From positions 51,792,985 to 51,856,984 of the forward strand of contig NC_092798.1 in assembly GCF_918797505.1 (NCBI RefSeq): DNA of 64,000 nt, given 5' to 3'. Position 1 is the stretch's first letter, and each line of letters begins with the position of its first letter. This stretch comes from Bemisia tabaci. Lineage: Eukaryota > Arthropoda > Insecta > Hemiptera > Aleyrodidae. The notes beneath the pieces are model-generated. The model did not search any database and was not told where the DNA came from. It was given only the letters and a program-made list of their open reading frames with translations. The position numbers and the translations under genes were made by a program. Shown one piece after another: positions 47,373 through 57,008 of this stretch.

Positions 47373-47650
47373 ATGCGTTCCTCCTTCCGCAATTAATAAC
47401 AGAGGATCAGGCTTTCCACTCAGGTGCCGCAAAGTTAGGATGCCAAATTTTAAATTGGGGTCTAAAATTGGGGAAATAACCTAACGTAATTGACGGACAG
47501 CCCCTGAGTCGTTTTCGGAGATCAATTCCTAAGTCTATAGGAGGGGTGGAGGAGGAGGCCTGTTTTCTCCCCGAACTCGCATCACGGATAAATTTTTAAA
47601 ATTCGGACGTAGAGCCCTCTGCGTCGGCATAAAAGAAACGGGAGCGAACC

Positions 47651-47903
47651 CTGCCGTGCTAAGGAAAAACATCGTAAGAGCATTCAAGTATTGCCAAATT
47701 TCCTCATTAAAAGTACTTATTTTTTGAAAAAGTCAAGAAAAATTTTCCTTGACATTTCTGGACTCTCTACATCAAATTACGAACAAAGTTCTCTAAAAAA
47801 TTTGAATAAAAATATTTACAAATTTTCCGGAAAATTCATGATTTGTCGAGGGAGATTTGACAGCATCTGAGGGCTCATACGGTGTTTTTCCTTCGCACGG
47901 CGG
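47651..47903. mobile_element. CTGCCGTGCTAAGG MITE
   Basis: A 253-bp copy; left end ctgccgtgctaaggaaaaac, right end gtgtttttccttcgcacggc. Flanks AACC and AACA (3 of 4 match). The hAT-like MITE at 47930 follows 27 bp away. Confidence 0.65.
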
Positions 47904-47929
47904 AACACTCCTTCATAACGGAGCCGGAC

Positions 47930-48093
47930 CAGTGGCGTTGCGTGAATTGCGATGTATCGATTGTTATGCCATTTAAACCTATGAAAAAAGATCGATTATC
48001 AGGGTGTTCGCAGCGAACACCTTAGTAATCGATTCTTTACCGTAGCTTCAAATGGCGAGATATCGATAATCGATTATTCACGCCACGCCACTG
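47930..48093. mobile_element. hAT-like MITE, copy 4 (8-bp TSD AGCCGGAC)
   Basis: Ends cagtggcgttgcgtgaattg and cattattcacgccacgccactg-type right terminus. Flanks are AGCCGGAC on both sides (extendable to 10 bp if the terminal C/G is excluded). An 8-bp duplication with a CAGTG-type end is typical of hAT elements. Confidence 0.68.
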
Positions 48094-48769
48094 AGCCGGA
48101 CCCACGGGAAGAAGCTCATTCCCCGAAACTCATCAACTCGGATGGGGAAAGTCAAAAGCCTCAGATGGAATCGCGTCGTTTAGGCCCTTACCCAGGTCAC
48201 ATTTGATGGAAGACAACTGAGGTGGCCCTAACCGAAAACCACACAACTTAAATCCAGGAACATGGCGGATGGGCGGTTTCAGCCAAGACGGTGTCCCGGA
48301 GGGGTCGAAAGACATAACCGCAGCGGTCATCCCGGACCGGCCCAAGGATAAGAGGGAATTTGTCACCGGCTACGAAAAGCGAGGCGGCCGGCGTGAAGAA
48401 GGGTGGGGTGGGCGAAGATATGTCAAGAACTCCCTGCTGTGCTATTAATTTAAGACATTGTTTTTGCATCGTGTTATTTACGCGGAAGTTTTAAGCGCGG
48501 CGCCGCGCGAGGAGGACGGAAATAAATGTGGCCCAGGAGAGGTAACCTGTTAGGAGGCCTCCTTTCCCGACCACTTCGGTTCCTCCACCCGTTGCCATCT
48601 TCGTGTTTTGCCATGTTTACTCAAAGCACCGCTAACTCCAGGAATGAAACTTTCAGAAATAGGAATAAGAGATCTGAAAACGAATGACCTCTATTAGAAA
48701 ATTTGCACGTGTCTGATACTTGATGAATTTCGTGTCTAAGTAAAAACTCTTGAAAGAACTGAACACGAG

Positions 48770-49022
48770 GATGCTCTTGGTTCATAAATTGAAAAATTAC
48801 TGAAGAAGATATGATGAAATGATCTAATCTGCTAAAATACGTGTGTTTAAATGGGAAATGCCGCCAGATGACGTCGCTAAGCGGTGCATTTTCTCACCTT
48901 TAATTCTATTTTAATACTATTTCCCATATCAGAAAAAAACCATAAAAAATACTGTCAAATCAGCTCCTTAAGCGCTTTTACATGAAAGAATGAAAAATGC
49001 AAATTCTCCATTCTCTGTAAAC
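48770..49022. repeat. Dispersed repeat, copy 2
   Basis: Same order of landmarks as copy 1: gaagatatgatgaaatgatc, atgccgccagatgacgtcgc, caaattctccatt. Both copies share orientation. Confidence 0.55.
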
Positions 49023-49156
49023 CCGTCCACAGTCATTCATGAAAACTTAGAAATAATTTTGGTAATATAGCTGTCTTTCATTGACGGCAACCAAATCTAC
49101 TTGAAAGTTATCATCAAACGGTGTATATCGAAGACGTTAGCAGTCAGTGTCGAGAC

Positions 49157-49305
49157 TTGAATGATCGATTATCGAAACTGCCCCATTTAAATCAGTGGTG
49201 AAGAATCGATTGTAAAGGTGTTTGTTGCAAACACCCTGTTTATTTATCCTTTCCCACAGGTTCAAGTGGTGGATCAATCGATATATCGCAAAGCGCGCCA
49301 CGCCA
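49157..49305. mobile_element. hAT-like MITE, copy 5
   Basis: Left end cagtgtcgagacttgaatga is reached after TTAGCAGT; the right end cgcgccacgccacag is followed by TTAGCAAG, so 6 of 8 flanking bases match in register. Centre ggtgtttgttgcaaacaccc. Coordinates at the left end are approximate (within about 10 bp). Confidence 0.55.
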
Positions 49306-49372
49306 CAGTTAGCAAGTAAAACGCATGACTCGACAACGACGCGAAGCCGTTGAACCCGCTTCAAAGATGGCG

Positions 49373-49605
49373 CACAGTGGATCGAATCAATTAGAGAGGT
49401 CGGACACAAAATGTTTGACTAAAACTGAAAATTTTGATGTTAAATTCGTCACCTTCTAAATTTTAAGGGGGGTTTCAAGAAGAAAATTTCACGAGAAAAC
49501 CAATGGAACCACTTTTAGAACCTTAAAGTTTTGTATAAACGGAGTTAAAGGCGTTTAAAGTCTCCGAATTCTGTCCGCCCTCCCCTATTGACTCGCCCCA
49601 CTGTG
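49373..49605 (+). mobile_element. Transib-like MITE, copy 5
   Basis: A 233-bp copy with CACAGTGGATCGAATCAAT at the left and ...GACTCGCCCCACTGTG at the right. The flanks (TGGCG and CGGGA) no longer show a clear duplication. It lies about 560 bp from copy 6 and in the opposite orientation. Confidence 0.65.
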
Positions 49606-49982
49606 CGGGATTTCGCCGCATCGCGTCTCACCACTCTCACCTCGCACCTGGAGAAACATCCAGTTTATTAGGGCGCCGCGACGCCTTCAAAAGGCCCGCG
49701 CCCGTCGTTTTGGGGAGGAGAAGTGAGGGGGGGGGGAGAAGCGAGGGGAGGGGGAGGATTTCCACGTTTCAGGCATCACCTGATTTATAAGTCACCGTCA
49801 GTGAGCAACTTGCCCGCTCCTTGCGCATTGTTCCTCGTTCCGCGTTGTCGACAACTTTTTAACTACGATTAAATGTTTTTATCCCCCTGTTAATATACTT
49901 GTCGTCCGAGCACGCGTTAGTAACTTCTGGGGTCCTTTGTAAGCACAGAGATACAGGGTGTCTCCAAACTGAGGGTCGCGTT

Positions 49983-50090
49983 CTGCCGTGTTGAGGATGA
50001 ATGTTGTATAAACCATGATACGTTGCCGAATTCCCTCTTGAAAATGTGAATTTTTAGTACAGTTTTGCAAAATTTTCATTTCATTTGAAA
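49983..50090. mobile_element. CTGCCGTGCTAAGG MITE, left-half fragment
   Basis: Left end ctgccgtgttgaggatgaat and inner gttgccgaattccctc are present. The right half is missing before the Transib-like copy at 50163. Confidence 0.45.
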
Positions 50091-50162
50091 GATAATTACA
50101 ATATTTTTTCTATCGTTGTTTCCCGACAGACATATCGTCACTTTCAGGAGAGCGTTATGTCA

Positions 50163-50394
50163 CACAGTAGATCAAGTCAGTAAGAGAGATCGGACCAAAT
50201 TCGGAAACTTTAAACGCTTTCAACTCCGTTCTTACAAAACTTTGAGGTTCTAAAAGTGGTTTCATTAGTTTTCTCGTAAAATGTTTTTCTTAAGGAACCC
50301 CTTGAAATTTAAATGTGACGAAATAAACATCAAAATTTGCAGTTTTAGTCACAAATGTCATGTCCGACCTCTCTAATTGACTCGATCCACTGTG
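50163..50394 (-). mobile_element. Transib-like MITE, copy 6
   Basis: A 232-bp copy in reverse orientation: starts CACAGTAGATCAAGTCAGT and ends ...TTGACTCGATCCACTGTG. No flanking duplication is evident. It abuts a truncated copy of the 4-bp-TSD family (49983-50090). Confidence 0.65.
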
Positions 50395-50500
50395 CGCCAT
50401 TTGTTTTTACGCGTTTAAGGACAGGGACATACAACGCAAAAGAGTTAAAAAGGGGGAAGGGAGTAGGGGTCAAAAATGCCGAAATATAGAGTAACGTAAT

Positions 50501-51470
50501 TAAAGGTACGGAACCTTAGGCGCGTCTAGACGCGGCGTCCAGACGCCGATAAATCTGTCTAATGATTTTTGCGCGGGGACGGCACCTTAGCGGCGAAGAG
50601 ACGCTGCGGAAAACGCCGATCGAGGACGCTCCGATCTGTCGCGAACAGATCGGAGCGAAGACGCTGAGAAATTCCGCTGCCTTTCCTACCGATTTTTGAA
50701 TGTGTTTAGTTCGACAAACCCACGAATCGATCACAAAGGCCGTGAATTGATCGACAAAAGCCGCGAATCGATCGAAAATTCCGTGAATCGATCGACAAGA
50801 GCCGTGGATCGACCGACCCACCCGTGAATCAATCGACAAAAGCCGTGGATAGATCGACAAACCTGTGAGTCTATCGACAAACCTGTGAATCGATCGACAA
50901 ACCTATGAGTCGATCGACAAACCTGCGAATCGATCGACAAACCTATGAGTCGATCGACAAACCTGTGAGTTGATCGACAAACCCGTGAATCGATCGACCA
51001 AGTTGTGAATCGATCGAGTTACGTCGATTGGTTCACGTTTCGGTTTTTCGATCGATTCATGTCGATTGACTAGATACCGGTTTTCCTTTTAATTGTCAAT
51101 CATTTCTCGTCTATCGATCCACATTTTTTGTCGATCGAATCGACACCCGTTTTTTAGTAATTTGTCCATCGATTGGTGTCGATCGATTCACGTTTTTATT
51201 TTTCGGTCGATTTTTGTCGATCGAATCCACACCCTCCTAAAAAAAAGCGCGTACAGCCATTTTCGCGGCCCGGAGCATACTGTCGGATCAACGAAAATTC
51301 GAGAAATTGACGGCGGACAGAGCGGAAAAAATCCACGGATTCCGCTCCTAAGGTGCCGTGCTCTAAAATGTGAGCGTCTTCTCGCCCTCGACTCGGTAGC
51401 AGCATTTTCCGCCGGCGTCCAGGACGCCGCGTCCAGACGCGCCTAAGGTTCCGTAGCTTTAGAGACGGAT
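50501..51470. mobile_element. TIR element with a 20-bp CGATCGAC minisatellite
   Basis: Ends TACGGAACCTTAGGCGCGTC at the left and the inverse gacgcgcctaaggttccgta at the right, followed inside by ggcgtcc repeats. From 50715 to about 51010 units of ~20 bp (cgatcgacaaacctgtgaat) repeat about fifteen times. From 51020 to 51230 the complementary motif (gtcgatcgattcacg) follows in degenerate form, so the centre could fold back on itself. Minus-strand frames here (SIDSQVCRS repeats) come from the minisatellite. Confidence 0.6.
50715..51010. repeat. 20-bp tandem repeat (cgatcgacaaacctgtgaat)
   Basis: Roughly fifteen imperfect copies. Each unit contains TCGATCGA, a self-complementary 8-mer. Confidence 0.8.
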
Positions 51471-51519
51471 CCTTGCGTAATCAATGACAACAGAGGAATG
51501 ATTTTGAACTCACATGGCT

Positions 51520-53640
51520 CTTTAAAACCACGATACGTGCTTTATGTATATGCTAGAAGCATCATCAAAATCAAAGGCGAAATGAGATATCCGGTCTTGA
51601 CTCCGACTTCATGTCGCGTGGCCTCTGACGGTTAGTCGTCACAGAGCGCCAGAGAGCGCTGGAAAAGCGGCTTTCATGCATTTATATTATTTTGTGATGG
51701 GCTGCTGATAATACTCGGTACAATTATTTCCTTTCAATGACCATGAGATCATTTTGCAAACTATCAAGAACAGATTGAAGGATATACTTCTAAAGATCAA
51801 GGCACAAGTACGCTGTTATTCCTGTCTGTTCCAGGACTAAAGACTCGATTTCCTACGCTCGAACGAAGCCAGGACACGGATAAAATCTTATTAGCATGGA
51901 CTCGAGGACATAAAAGCCCCACGGCCTTGAGTGCGAACTAAAAAGTACAGACAAAGAGAAGATCCAGCTTGGCGTATCAAGCGATATTAATTATTATAAT
52001 ATAATTTAAAAACTTCATCCTTGTACATCCCCCTTTTGTGCTGGACGACCTTATTAAAAAAATCCTGTTCCACGTTTTGTTTCGGAAAGAAAACATCGCC
52101 CACAGGGGAAAATCCAATTACCATCGACCACACACGCCCTTCCCTTTTATCTCTGCTCGATGCACTTACGCCCTCTTCGTTTGAGAGACAATAACTCCTC
52201 TTTCAAAGAAATAATTTAAATAGTTCAACTTCAGGAGCTGCCCCTAATATTCTCCGCTTATATGCGCGGTATGGATTCATTAAAGCTCATCCAGCCGTAG
52301 TTTCAGTCCAATGTTGTCAGATCTTCGAGGATTATGTTCGTGCGTGACTTTAAACGGAGGTCTTGCTAGGCCTCGGGAGTACGATTGGGCAACATTTTTC
52401 AAAACCAGTGTGTCTACTAAAACAGGCTGACCCAAAATCATTACTTTCACAGTACTTTTTCAGTACCATCCCAAGAAATTCAGTACCTCCTCATTAGAAA
52501 AATTTAGTACATTTTCAGTACCTTCATTTGTCGAAATTCGAAAAATTTCAAAAATTTGAATTTCTCGCTCAGAAATGAAAAAAATTCCGGACCTCCTTAC
52601 GGAATTTGCGCACTTCTTAAGTACTTCCGGACCGCCCTTAAAAAATTCGTACTATGGAACTCCGGAATTTCTGGAAAGTCCGGACTTTTAGACACCCTGA
52701 AATCGATACCAAGTGCAAATTGGAATGTTGCTATGATTAGACGTAATCTCATTATTGCTTTAACCTCTGAAACCCTTCTAATTTCTATTGTCATCATGGT
52801 TACGTCCAGTGAACCACCCGGCCGATATCCATGATTTTTTTTGGCTTTTGAAGAAGCAGTATACAACGCTGTTACTGAGTGACACTCTGTATACAGATTT
52901 GAATGAATATTTCAGTTGGCTATGCGAAATATATTAACCGAGAAGAAAGTATATTGCAAAAAGGACACATCGACACGGCGTTTTGGGAAAATCAAAACGT
53001 TGCGAAAAAGGGATACAATTTTTATGAGAAATACGTGTTTTCCGTGCGTTAACCGGGAAGTTGTAAAGTCATTACATACATCAACGAGAAAAAAGAGTTT
53101 CAGGAATATTAAGACTTTTGACACATCATTTTTGAGGAAATTTTAACCCTCTAAAATATGTATAAAAAAAAACATCTCCGTCATACAATTTTAATATACG
53201 TAAATTTTTTATTTTCGAACGAAGGATTCCTAAAAAAATACTTAACACATTAGAAGGTGTATGCAAATGGGATAGCAGCTAGCTAAAAGTATTTGAAAAA
53301 TGGAGACGTGACAACAATGTTTCACCCTCGTCATTCTTTCAGGTTCCGTTTTTTATGATCCTTCTTTGCCCGCATTAATTCTTTATTCCCGTCATCATCC
53401 TCTCTGACATGAAGAGAAATTCTTTTAATTCCTCGGGGTTAAAGGTTAAGCTGAAATTTCAAGCACGCAAAAAAATATAGGATAAAAAGGTACTGCTTGA
53501 GAGGAGCATTTGGAGCAACTTGCAACCTTCTCCCAGACTATATGGACTGGCCAAGAGAGACATTTGAAAAGGACAGTCACCATTAAAATAAATACTTTTT
53601 TGGAGTATGTTTCAACGTTTTTAAATATTGTTTAACTATC
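51520..53640. other. Spacer with short repeats
   Basis: 51540-51640 carries the aatcaaaggcgaaatgagat motif of the 46075 element. 52440-52530 repeats cagtacc at short intervals. 52620-52690 holds small ccggac/gtccgg inverted pieces. Nothing else. Confidence 0.35.
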
Positions 53641-53869
53641 CGTGGTGAGGCGTGAATGATCGACTGTCGATATTTTCCCACCTGAAGGCATGGTAAAGGA
53701 TCGATTTTTAAGGTGCCCTGGTAAAAATGATCAGTTAAAATTTGAACTGATATCGGTTGATATCATTTGAGCATCAACCGATATCAGTTGATTTCAACTG
53801 ATATCAGTAGAGCCTCTACTGATATCAGTTGAACTTCAACTGATACCAGTAGATGCTCAACTGAGCCCG

Positions 53870-54150
53870 GACTCGAGTCAGTTGAGATCCAATTGGTACC
53901 AGTTGAGGCCGGACTCGAGTCAGTTGAGATTCAACTGGTATCAGTTGAGGCCGGACTCGAGTCAGTTGACATCCAACTGGTACCAGTTGAGGCTGGACTA
54001 GAGTCAGTTGACATCCGACTTGTACCAGTTGAGGCCGGACTCGTGTCGGTTGAGATCCAACATGTGGTACATAAGGCGGGACTCGTGTCGGTTGAAATCC
54101 AAGTTTTGTCAGTTGAGGCCAGACTCGTGTCGGTTGAAATCGAAACTGTT
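53870..54150 (+). repeat. 42-bp minisatellite
   Basis: About seven imperfect units of 42 bp containing cagttgagatcc...ggtaccagttgaggccggac. Because 42 is a multiple of three, the array is open in more than one frame and yields a 14-residue repeat (core VEAGLESVEIQL). I treat the open frames as a consequence of the repeat, not as a gene. Confidence 0.7.
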
Positions 54151-54255
54151 TCAGTAGTGGATCGATTCGGCATCAGTTGCGTGAATAGGTTTAGATTCAA
54201 GCATCCAATCAGAGTACAGCTGGATTATGCCTTTTAAATTTGCTATTTTCCGCTG

Positions 54256-54422
54256 TGGGGCCGTCCTATAAATTACGTAAGGCACTTTTTCCAGTTTTAA
54301 GACCCCCTCCCTCTCGAAAGGAATTTTCTGCCCCTCGGCCACCTTACTTCAACAATACCCCTAAGGCAGCCCTTGACACCCTCCCCCACTGCCTTGCGTA
54401 ATTTGTGGACGTAATGGGCCCT
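54256..54422. mobile_element. Small GGGGCCGTCCxxAAATTACGTAA MITE
   Basis: Left end ggggccgtcctataaattac, right end gtggacgtaatgggccc; inner pair tacgtaaggca / tgccttgcgta. Elements with CCGT-C-ATAAATTACGTAA ends are widespread in insects. A related half-element lies near 17176. Confidence 0.5.
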
Positions 54423-54466
54423 GCAGCGGAAACCAGTGGTCTCCATTTTAAAATCTCTTAAAAATG

Positions 54467-54472
<6 letters not shown>

Positions 54473-54513
<41 letters not shown>
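54473..54513. repeat. Homopolymer T run (41 bp)
   Basis: Uninterrupted T run, possibly the reverse-strand tail of a retroposed sequence. Confidence 0.9.
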
Positions 54514-54515
<2 letters not shown>

Positions 54516-54829
54516 TAAGTTTCCGTACAGATGAATGGCTAAGTGCAAATTGCCTATCCTCCTTTTTGAAGGGGCTAAAATCAATTCGTTGGAAAAAAAT
54601 TGCAATAGATATGGTACAAAAAATGGTAATGAATGTCAATGTTAGGTTGAATCGCAGGTTCTTCACATTTGTATGTAAAGGAGCCCCACTTTAAAATTAA
54701 TTTGATAAAGGATGGCAAAAAAAAAAAGAGAAACTGAACCAACATTGTACTTAAGGTGATTGCAAATTTTACCGCAGAAAATGACTCTGTCAATTAGAAT
54801 TTTTGAATTAATATTGGAGATACCCCAGT

Positions 54830-55240
54830 TAGAACAAAATATTTTGAAAATATTTTAGAAATACTGCCGTTGTTTGGAAAATATTTTCAAGAAAATAATT
54901 CCACGAAAATACTGTAAAAATAGTTTTACAATATCTTTTCAATCAAATTTTTAAAATATTAAAATTAATTATTTTTAAAATATTTTTGCAATATTTAAAT
55001 GAAAATGTTTTTGAAAAATAATTTTAAAGCAATTACTAAATATTTACATTTTTAGTTGTAAAAATACTACAAAATATAATTTTAAAATTATTAATAAAAT
55101 ATTATAGAATATGCGCGCACTCTAGGAGCTGTTTTGGTACGTATGTTCTTTTCTGATAAGATAAGATATTTTATTCAAAAAGTAAAACATAAAATAAAGA
55201 ACAATATTAATCTGCCCGGCAAATTGTGATGCCCAAATTA
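54830..55240. repeat. AATATT-rich stretch and minus-strand LINE tail
   Basis: Repeated aaaatatttt / ttaaaatatt units, then ttctgataagataagatatt, which read on the minus strand resembles a retrotransposon AATAAAATATCTTATC tail. Confidence 0.4.
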
Positions 55241-55384
55241 ATCTGCCAGATCAGACATAAAATTAAATTCAACTGATGATAAAAGAAAAAAGAAAGGGGA
55301 AAAAAGAAAACACACAAAATAATAATAATAATAATATATCCATAATACGATAATCCAATAATATGATAGTTAATATCCAGAGCA

Positions 55385-55935
55385 CTTACGCTGAGAAGAT
55401 AAGTAAGTACATGCCTTTGGCGGACGAAATCAAGTGCCTCTGGAAATTGGACAAAGTAATAACTGTGCCAATTATTATTGGAGCAACGGGGAGATTCCTG
55501 TGAAGTTGTTTGATAGTCTTAGGAAGATCAACCTTAGAGAAAAGCTGTTTCAACAATTACAGAAAGCAGTTTTGCTAGGGAGCTGCAGGATTGTAAGGCG
55601 AGTTCTGGGTGATGGATAGTTACCACCAACCGAAAAATTAACCTGCATTTTAAACTTCAATTTTAAATTTCTACTCCAATTTTAAATTTTTAACTTCAAT
55701 TTTAAAGTTTTAACCTCAATTTTAAGTTTTTTTTACTCCAATGTTAAAGTTTTAATCCAAATTTTAAATTTTTCACTCCAATTTTAAAGTTTTAATCCCA
55801 ATTTTAAATTTTTACTTCAATTTTAAATTTAAGGACTCTCCTTTGCATTGAATTGCCGGGGGAGGACTAAATATCTACCGGCCTCGAGCTGTGAATTGAG
55901 ATACGAGAACATAATAATAAATAACATAAATGCAT
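55385..55935 (+). pseudogene. LINE 3' end: frameshifted ORF tail and 3' UTR
   Basis: The plus strand encodes the C-terminal signature of a non-LTR retrotransposon polyprotein. One frame reads DEIKCLWKLDKVITVPIIIG up to a stop near 55500. A second frame then continues with LQKAVLLGSCRIVRRVLGDG and stops at 55619. The switch falls near 55486-55490, so the gene is broken by a frameshift, and everything upstream (reverse transcriptase, endonuclease) is missing. Downstream come an array of ~20-bp units rich in CAATTTTAAA (55650-55840), a GC-richer patch (gggggaggactaaatatc, ccggcctcgagctgtgaa) and a short AATAATAAATAA tail typical of such 3' UTRs. I recognise the C-terminal motif as LINE-like from memory and cannot name the clade. 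The fragment lies inside the 53716-56736 element. Confidence 0.55.
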
Positions 55936-56314
55936 CGACATAAATTCAAACTAGAAAAAGGTCCGAATAATTAAAACTGGAAAAAGACGCAATTATAAAA
56001 AAACAGGAATTTGGTTTTTAAAAAAAAATAAAAAAAAATGAGAGAGTCAAAACAACGAGAAAGTTAAAAAAAATGAAAGAGTTAAAAATAAAAAAATAAA
56101 AAAATAAATAAATGAAAATGAAAATTTGAAATACATGAATATGAATATCTTGAGTGCAATTAATAAAGAATTTGAAACATAAATTACACGATGAAATAAA
56201 AAATAATAAATAATAAATTATGGTAAAATATTAAAAGAATCCGTCAATAAACAAACATATTACGGACTCAGAGGCCTGCGATAGTTAAGAGATTGAATTT
56301 CGGGGCCCTTCCGT

Positions 56315-56540
56315 ATCAAGCCTGGCTGGTCTAGCGGTAAGTTACTGGACTACGGATTGCAACTTCATCCCGAGGCGTGGGTTCTATTCCCGACTAGGGC
56401 GGCGCGGATTTTAAGGTTAGTCACAACTCAACGAACGATCAACTTAAAATGACACATGTGCACCATCGAAGGAATGTTAGTACCAAACACATCACCTAGA
56501 GTGCGCGCTCTCTAGATGCAATACTTTCAGAACATTGATT
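56315..56540 (+). mobile_element. tRNA-derived SINE
   Basis: The head carries a polymerase III A box (tggtctagcggtaa at 56327-56340) and a B box (gggttctattccc at 56380-56391) spaced as in a tRNA. A full tRNA cloverleaf cannot be folded cleanly. An unrelated body follows (cacaactcaacgaacgatca...). It lies near the right end of the 53716-56736 element. The right border is approximate. Confidence 0.5.
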
Positions 56541-56974
56541 ATTTTTAAATTGATCAACTGATCAGATATCTACTGATGTCAACTGACGTCAACTGACGTC
56601 AACTGACGTCAACTGACAATTTCTACTGACATCAACTGATCAGATACCTACTGATGTCAACTGATGTCAACTGATTCTTTCGCACCAAAACACGGTTGAC
56701 GGTCAACTGATAACAAACTGATCATTTTTACCAGGGTGTTCGTTGCAAACACCCTGTTTATCGGTCCTTATCCATAGGTTCAAATAGGTCCATAGGTTCC
56801 ATAGGTTTATCAATTGATTTATCACAACGTATGCAGTTATCCACCGCATACCTCAACATTTTTGGTACATATTTTTTATTTAATTCATGGAAAAGCCCAA
56901 ATAATATTATAGGAGTACTCACTGAACTAGGAACAAAACCTGTTAATCGATGTATTTGTATGGTCGCTAATCAT

Positions 56975-57008
56975 CAAAACTTACCTGGAAACAAACAAAC
57001 AAATTGGT
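56975..57008 (-). promoter_or_regulatory. Recursive splice site (zero-length exon)
   Basis: Read on the minus strand, a T-rich tract (TTTGTTTGTTTGTTTCCAG) is followed immediately by GTAAGTTTTG, with the AG|GT junction between 56985 and 56984. A full acceptor abutting a full donor is the definition of a ratchet point used in stepwise removal of long introns in Drosophila and other animals. It has the same orientation as the Ig exons at 16.2 and 10.3 kb, so it may lie in an upstream intron of that gene. No open exon adjoins it. Use in vivo is inferred. Confidence 0.55.

Larger units (their letters stand above)
53716..56736. mobile_element. 3,021-bp TIR element with subterminal repeat arrays
   Basis: Both ends share a perfect 21-bp inverted repeat beginning CCCTGGTAAAAATGATCAGT. 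The flanking duplication is TG (2 bp, or GTG if the shared G is counted). Inside each end lie arrays of short palindromic CAACTGAYRTCAGTTGA-like units (53730-53870; 56540-56720). Between them are a 42-bp minisatellite, a small GGGCCGTCC MITE, a 41-bp T run, AT-rich repeats, the LINE 3' end and a tRNA-like SINE. No transposase frame is visible, so it is non-autonomous. The superfamily is unknown. Confidence 0.6.
53641..56838. mobile_element. hAT-like MITE split by a 3.0-kb insertion
   Basis: The left part (53641-53715) runs cgtggtgaggcgtgaatgat...gatttttaaggtg. The right part (56737-56838) resumes tgttcgttgcaaacaccctg...tcaattgatttatcacaacg. Joined across the junction they restore the family's central palindrome, so everything from 53716 to 56736 is an insertion. 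Confidence 0.65.

Noticed and set aside
48090..48470. Overlapping open frames on both strands of a GC-rich segment
   Set aside because: Both strands are open, as expected from composition; neither has splice borders or a known motif.
50516..50940. Minus-strand frames with repeated SIDSQVCRS peptide
   Set aside because: Translation of the 20-bp minisatellite; 20 is not a multiple of three, so the repeat runs through all frames.
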